64,000 nucleotides of DNA from UBA9676 sp036522155 (lineage in GTDB: Bacteria; Actinomycetota; Actinomycetes; Streptosporangiales; Streptosporangiaceae): NCBI GenBank assembly GCA_036522155.1, contig DATDGI010000227.1, positions 29,897 through 93,896 of the forward strand, read 5' to 3'. Shown here one piece after another: positions 59,758 through 64,000 of the stretch. The notes below the pieces were generated by a model. That model was given only the letters and a program-made list of their open reading frames with translations, had not been told where the DNA came from and did not search any database. The position numbers were made by a program, and so were the translations under genes. The first letter of the stretch is position 1. Each line of letters opens with the position of its first letter.

Positions 59758-60969
59758 TCAGCCCGAAAGAACGGCTGGCACATCGCCCTTACCCGGGGCA
59801 TGACCGTGGCCGGTCTCGTCCACCAAGCCGGCCAGAAGGTCGGCGATGTCCGCCGCGGCGCCGGGACGGCCCAGTGCGGCGGCGGCGGCCCCCATCGCGG
59901 CCAGCGCGGCCGGGTCGGCCCTTAGCCGGGCCACTGCGGCGGCGAGCTGACGCGTCTTCGGCACGTGCACGCCCGCCCCGGCAGCCACCACGAACTCGGT
60001 ATTACCTTCCTCCTGGCCCGGCAGGTGCGACGTGAGCACGAGCGGCACGCCGCAGCAGGCCGCCTCGGCGATCATGCCCGGGCCCGCCTTGGTGACCACC
60101 AGGTCGGCACAGCGCAGCCAGTCCGCCATGTTGTCGACCATGCCGTGCACGGTCAGCCGGCCACCGGCCCGGGCGGCCAGCCGGGCCAGCTTGCGCTGGA
60201 CCCTCCGGTTGCGGCCGCAGATGGCCACCACGTCGACGCCGTCGAGTCGGCGGACAAGGCTGGCCGCCCGCCGGAATATGCCGCCCGAGCCTTCCGCCCC
60301 GCCCGCCACCACCACAACGAACCGGCCGGTCAGGCCAAGCGCCTGGCGGATCGCGGCCCGCTGCCGCAGGGGCGGTGGGGTCCCGGTGAACGAGGCCGGG
60401 ACCGGCAGGCCGATCTCCACGCATCGGTCCGGGCCCAGGCCGTCCAGCATGAACCGCTCTGCCGCAGCCGTGGACGGGACCAGCGTCAGGTCGGTGCCGC
60501 CGTCGCGCCAGGCCAGGTGCATCCGGATCAGGTCGGTGACCACGGTGATCACCGGGATTCCCGGCGTGATCCGGTCACGGGCCCGGACCGCGGGCCGGGC
60601 CGTCATGGCGTGGAACGCGACGATGGCCGCGGGCCGCCACGCCGCCACGGCATCGGCTACGCCGTCGGTCGCGGGCGAGAACAGGGTCCGCCGCAGGAAC
60701 GCCAGGTTGCGCGGCGATCCCGCGAACCGCCACAGGATCCCCCACAGCCACGGCGCCAGCCGGACGCAGGGGCCGTAGAGGCCGACCGGCCAGCGCAGCC
60801 GGAACGGGACCGCGGGGCCACCCAGCGGGTCGACCAGGACCGGGGCGAAACGCCCCGGGTGCCGTGCGGCCAGCGCCTGGCTGACCGCACAGGCCGCGCT
60901 GCGATGACCGCCACCGGTGTCGGCGACCAGGAGGAGCAGCCGGAGCGGTGGCGCCGGCGGGCTGGTCAC
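59758..60969 (-). CDS. MGDG synthase/MurG-like glycosyltransferase (GT28)
   Basis: I start at GTG 60969 (GGAGGG six bases upstream; 403 residues). LLLVADTGGGHRSAACAVSQ near 15 is the N-terminal Gly-rich loop of the MGDG-synthase family and KAGPGMIAEAACCGVPLVLT near 310 the nucleotide-sugar binding block. These enzymes add a sugar to diacylglycerol or related lipids at the membrane face. A frame upstream to 61071 lacks similarity. Confidence 0.82.
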   Translation of the reverse strand: MTSPPAPPLRLLLLVADTGGGHRSAACAVSQALAARHPGRFAPVLVDPLGGPAVPFRLRWPVGLYGPCVRLAPWLWGILWRFAGSPRNLAFLRRTLFSPATDGVADAVAAWRPAAIVAFHAMTARPAVRARDRITPGIPVITVVTDLIRMHLAWRDGGTDLTLVPSTAAAERFMLDGLGPDRCVEIGLPVPASFTGTPPPLRQRAAIRQALGLTGRFVVVVAGGAEGSGGIFRRAASLVRRLDGVDVVAICGRNRRVQRKLARLAARAGGRLTVHGMVDNMADWLRCADLVVTKAGPGMIAEAACCGVPLVLTSHLPGQEEGNTEFVVAAGAGVHVPKTRQLAAAVARLRADPAALAAMGAAAAALGRPGAAADIADLLAGLVDETGHGHAPGKGDVPAVLSG

Positions 60970-61288
60970 GCCCGGCCCTCCGCGCGCCTGGCCCCCGCCA
61001 GCGCGCCGTACCGGGAGTCCCATCCGCAGCCTGCTGCCGTGAGCGGGCTCATCGCCTGGGGGCACCGCCAATCACATCTGCCGGGTAGTTGCTGTGGCCA
61101 GGCAGCTTAATCGCACCCGCGAGCACGCGGCTGAACGGCGGGACGAAGACCAGCCGCTGGACGGTGAGATTGAGCACCGGCCCGGGTCGTGACCCTGGCC
61201 GGGGCCCGCCCGGCTGGACGGGCCTGGCTGGTGCGCGCGGGCTATAACCTGCTCTGCGGGGGAGCCAAGCCAGTGAGGATGGGTACTG
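60970..61288. other. Intergenic region before the His-rich anchored protein
   Basis: The 319-base gap separates the divergent glycosyltransferase and His-rich protein genes. It contains one plausible rightward -10, TATAAC at 61243-61248, without a clear -35. No gene or strong repeat is supported; GCCCGCCCGGCTGGACGGGC (around 61205) can fold into a small hairpin. Confidence 0.45.
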
Positions 61289-62086
61289 GTGTCCAAGGGC
61301 AACAGGGACAGAGCGCGGGCCCGCGAAAAGATCACCCGGATGCGGGCCGAGGAGGCGCGGCGCCGGCGTCGGCGGCTCTGGATCGGCGGGGTCGGCGGCG
61401 CGGTCGTGATCATCGCCGCGGTGGTCGGGATCAGCCTGGCCGTCAGTAGCAGCGGCGGTGGCAGCGGCAGCGGAGGGAGTACGGGCCACGGCGGGACGCC
61501 GCACCTCCAGCTCGCGGCGCTGAACACGCTGGGCCCGCTCAAGCCTGTGCCGCCGCCCGGGCCGGCCGGACCCGAGGGCGTCCCGATCCCCGCCGCCACG
61601 CCGCTGACCGGCCTGGCCGCGGCGGCCACCGGGCAGCCGGTCGACCAGATCAAGTGCGAGACCAGCGAGCAGACGATATTCCACATCCACGCGCACCTGA
61701 CCATCTTCGTGAACGGCACGGCCCGCCAGGTGCCGGCCGCGGTTGGTATCCCGGGCGCGCAGGCGCAGAGCACCCCGCAGGGCCCGTTCATCGGCAGCGG
61801 CACCTGTTTCTACTGGCTGCACACTCACGCTGCGGACGGCATCATCCACATCGAGTCACCCGTCCACCGGACCTACACGCTCGGCGATTTCTTCGACGAG
61901 TGGGGCCAGCCGCTCGGGCCGGACCAGGTGGGCCCGGCCACCGGGCCGGTGACCGCCCTGTACAACGGCCAGGTCTACCAGGGCAGCCCGCGCGACATAC
62001 CGCTGAACGCCCACGCCCAGATTCAGCTGGAGGTCGGCAAGCCGCTCATCGCCCCGCAGCACATCACCTTCCCGTCCGGCCTATGA
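61289..62086 (+). CDS. Membrane-anchored extracytoplasmic protein with HxHxH motifs
   Basis: The 265-residue product has a basic cytoplasmic N-terminus (about 30 residues, RRRRRRLW), one membrane helix (GGAVVIIAAVVGISLAV), a Ser/Gly linker and an extracytoplasmic domain. That domain contains FHIHAHLTIFVNG near 130 and WLHTHAADGIIHIESPVH near 172, plus DFFDEWGQPLG. The clustered His residues and two Cys (KCET, GTCFYW) suggest metal binding. I do not recognise a named family. GTG start. Confidence 0.65.
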   Translation: MSKGNRDRARAREKITRMRAEEARRRRRRLWIGGVGGAVVIIAAVVGISLAVSSSGGGSGSGGSTGHGGTPHLQLAALNTLGPLKPVPPPGPAGPEGVPIPAATPLTGLAAAATGQPVDQIKCETSEQTIFHIHAHLTIFVNGTARQVPAAVGIPGAQAQSTPQGPFIGSGTCFYWLHTHAADGIIHIESPVHRTYTLGDFFDEWGQPLGPDQVGPATGPVTALYNGQVYQGSPRDIPLNAHAQIQLEVGKPLIAPQHITFPSGL

Positions 62087-62168
62087 CCGGGCAGCCGGCC
62101 CGCCCGCCGGGTCCCGGGAAAGATCATCAGCGAGGCGTCATCCGCATGGCGACCCCGGGCCCGGCCCG

Positions 62169-62648
62169 GAGCGGGCCATCTCGGTTCCCTGGAGTGTCTT
62201 GCCGGAGGCCATCGAGCAGGCGGGGCCGCTAGCCGGCCGGATCGTGATCGACACCACCAACCAGTTCGGCGCACCGCCGCTGCCCGCGGAGGGGGAGACC
62301 GCGGCCCATTTCAACGCCGCCCGGATGCCTGGGGCGCATTACACCAAATCGTTCAACACCCTCACCGCCGCCTTCCAGGCCGCGGCGGCCGGCCGTCAGG
62401 GCAGCGAACGGGTCGTCCAGTGGCTGTGCGGGGACGACCCGGGCGCCAAGGCCGTCGTCGGCGGGCTGATCACCGACGCTGGCTTCGTGCCGGTTGACCT
62501 GGGCGGCACCGCGGGCTGTGCGGTGATGGAGGCGCCCCGGCGGCCCGGTGCGGTCTACGGCGAGGAATACCGGCTCGCCGGCGCGCAGGCGGTGGTCGAG
62601 GCGGTCCGGGCCGGGCGCCCGATCCCCCCGGTGCCGCACTACGGCTGA
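62169..62648 (+). pseudogene. Truncated NADP/F420-dependent oxidoreductase (coenzyme F420 reductase family)
   Basis: In-frame sequence from about 62169 reads ERAISVPWSVLPEAIEQAG, then IVIDTTNQFG, HYTKSFNTL, and continues to PVPHYG at the stop. This matches the C-terminal two thirds of FNO-like NADP oxidoreductases. The N-terminal dinucleotide-binding GxGxxG strand is missing: upstream the frame has no start and no such motif. The first usable start, TTG 62199, is already inside the fold. A 5'-deleted pseudogene is the best reading. Confidence 0.65.
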
Positions 62649-62747
62649 GCCCGGCCGGCCCGGCTCCGTGCTGCCGGGGTTCCGCAGGCGGGCCACGGGC
62701 AGCAGGTAGCGTCTGTCCGTGGATGGAGGACCGGAAGGAACACCCCG

Positions 62748-63530
62748 ATGACAAGTGAGGCGGCCCGCGGGCCGGGCCGGGCGGCCGAACTCCCGGAACC
62801 GTGGCGCTCGCTGGCGGTCACCGTGGTGGTGCCGACCTACAACGAGGCCGCGAACCTGCCGGTCCTGGCCGAGGCGCTGTTCGGCCTGCCGCTGGCCGGG
62901 CTGCGGCTGCTGGTGGCCGACGACAACTCACCCGACGGCACCGGGAAGATCGCCGACCTGCTGGCCGAGCGGTACGGGGACGACCGCCTCATGGTGGCGC
63001 ACCGGCCCGGCAAGGAGGGACTGGGCCGGGCCTACGTCGACGGCATGCAGCGGGCGCTGGCCGCCGGGGCGGAATTCGTGATCCAGATGGACTGTGACCT
63101 GTCCCACCCGCCCGAGTGCGTGCCGCAGCTGCTCGGGACGCTCCTGTCCACCGGGGCCGACCTGGTCATCGGGTCCCGCTACGTCACCGGGGCCAGCCTG
63201 GCGGAGGAGTGGGGCTGGCACCGCCGGGCCCTGTCCCACTGGGCGAACCTGTACGTCCAGCTCCTGCTGCACATGAAGATCCGGGACGTGACCGCCGGGT
63301 TCAAGATCTGGCGGCGGTCCGCGCTGGAGGCGATCGACCTGGCCGGTATCACCAGCAACGGCTACAGCTTCCAGGTGGAGATGAACTACCGGGCCACCAG
63401 CCGTGGCCTGAAGATCGTCGAGATCCCGATCCACTTCTCCGACCGCAACGCCGGCGAGAGCAAGATGAGCCTGGGCACCCAGCTGGAGTCGGCCCTGATG
63501 CCGTTCCGGCTCCGCCGCCGCGCCCGATGA
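62748..63530 (+). CDS. Polyprenol-phosphate mannose synthase (DPM1-type GT2)
   Basis: A 260-residue cytosolic GT2 enzyme: VVVPTYNEAANLPVLAEALF near 26, DDNSPDGTGKIADLL near 60, the DxD-type QMDCDLSHPPE near 115 and GSRYVTGASLAEEWGWHRR near 143. It transfers mannose from GDP-mannose to a polyprenol phosphate, the donor for membrane mannosyltransferases such as the GT39-like protein at 37899. No C-terminal membrane domain or Lnt fusion. A truncated relative lies at 4391. Confidence 0.88.
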   Translation: MTSEAARGPGRAAELPEPWRSLAVTVVVPTYNEAANLPVLAEALFGLPLAGLRLLVADDNSPDGTGKIADLLAERYGDDRLMVAHRPGKEGLGRAYVDGMQRALAAGAEFVIQMDCDLSHPPECVPQLLGTLLSTGADLVIGSRYVTGASLAEEWGWHRRALSHWANLYVQLLLHMKIRDVTAGFKIWRRSALEAIDLAGITSNGYSFQVEMNYRATSRGLKIVEIPIHFSDRNAGESKMSLGTQLESALMPFRLRRRAR

Positions 63531-63635
63531 CGCCCGGCTCGCGCACGCCTGGCCGCGCCCGCCGCAGGCTCCGCCGGCCCGTTCCCAGGGCGGCGGTAAC
63601 GTTCCCGGAACGGTGCACGCGTAGGGTCGGGGGTT

Positions 63636-64000
63636 GTGAGCGGGGCTGACCCGGTGGCCGGGCAGGCGGCTGCGGCTGGCGCGGGCCGCTGGTCCCGGCT
63701 GGCCTCGCCCCGGAGCGCGCTGATCCTCGGCGGGTTCGTGCTGGTGGTGCTGATCGCCGCCGTGCCGCTGGCCCCCCTGGCGCATCAGGGCCTGAACTCT
63801 AGCGGCGGCTCGGTGCCGATCTGGGGCTCGGGTGCCTTCGCGGTGGTGGGGTTCGTGCTGGCCTGGCGCAAGCCGGGCAACCGGCTCGGCTGGGTCATCC
63901 TCGGGATGGCGGCTTTTTTCGCGCTCAGCGAGGACGCCAGTTTTTACACGGTGGCCGACTACCGGCTCCGGCACGGCACCCTGCCGCTGGGCTGGCTGGC
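63636..64000 (+). CDS. N-terminal part of a membrane protein, probably a sensor histidine kinase
   Basis: The frame opens at GTG 63636 and runs off the window after 121 complete codons. It has a hydrophobic segment (ALILGGFVLVVLIAAVPLAP), then WGSGAFAVVGFVLAWRKPGN followed by RLGWVILGMA. The pattern AWRKPGNRLGW between membrane helices is common at the N-terminus of actinobacterial two-component sensor kinases. No kinase domain is visible yet, so the call is tentative. Confidence 0.5.
   Translation, partial: MSGADPVAGQAAAAGAGRWSRLASPRSALILGGFVLVVLIAAVPLAPLAHQGLNSSGGSVPIWGSGAFAVVGFVLAWRKPGNRLGWVILGMAAFFALSEDASFYTVADYRLRHGTLPLGWL

Overview
The window is high-GC DNA (roughly 70% or more over most of its length) with gene-dense operons, many GTG starts, many 4-nt ATGA/GTGA stop-start overlaps, twin-arginine lipoprotein signals and an actinobacterial gene set: a 14-gene nuo operon, the menaquinone genes menG and a menJ-like reductase, KorAB, a PfkB kinase, a ClpX-type zinc-finger regulator and sugar-lipid glycosyltransferases. 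It looks like the chromosome of a mycelial-type actinomycete. I cannot name the order or genus from sequence alone.

Layout. (1) 1-1472: end of cysD plus cysN (sulfate activation). (2) 1473-4603: a patch that looks lower in GC, holding a long leader, a GT2-GH26 fusion and a 3' remnant of a polyprenol-phosphate mannose synthase. (3) 4530-9715: a DUF457-like membrane protein, an S9 peptidase, menG and a menJ-like reductase. (4) 9758-26845: nuoA to nuoN in canonical order, followed by a polyprenyl diphosphate synthase, so quinone synthesis and complex I are co-located. (5) 26880-34654: a GntR regulator divergent from a branched-chain-type ABC importer with two substrate-binding lipoproteins. (6) 34689-43681: small regulators, RidA, a GT39-like mannosyltransferase, an Asp/Glu racemase, a double ClpX-zinc-finger regulator, two beta-lactamase-fold serine hydrolases and a DUF4234 protein. 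(7) 43806-49546: a crotonase, korB/korA, and divergent from them a three-gene complex I fragment (NuoB, NuoC and NuoI homologues only). (8) 49570-56552: YajQ, tRNA-Tyr, pentapeptide/DinB, ArsR-SRPBCC, DinB, RCC1-NTF2 and SnoaL-MarR pairs. (9) 56619-59588: a PfkB kinase, a short MetE-like methyltransferase and a second GntR, close paralogue of the first. (10) 59758-64000: an MGDG-synthase-like glycosyltransferase, an anchored His-rich protein, a truncated F420-type oxidoreductase, an intact polyprenol-phosphate mannose synthase and the start of a sensor-kinase-like gene.

How the parts connect. Perfect CRP-type palindromes (TGTGA-N6-TCACA) lie before the menJ-nuo block and after cysN, and a one-mismatch version lies between korA and the NuoB/C/I fragment. 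The fragment keeps every visible iron-sulfur ligand of the ferredoxin-to-N2 wire but has no NuoD, NuoH or antiporter subunits, and sits back to back with a ferredoxin-reducing KorAB. My leading hypothesis is an alternative electron-input arm for complex I. Separately, the two GntR paralogues (31 kb apart) share the motif ATYGTTGACANT, present as a pair 131-145 bp apart at both loci and overlapping the -35 box of three good promoters. This ties the ABC importer to the kinase/MetE-like unit as one regulon for an unknown substrate.
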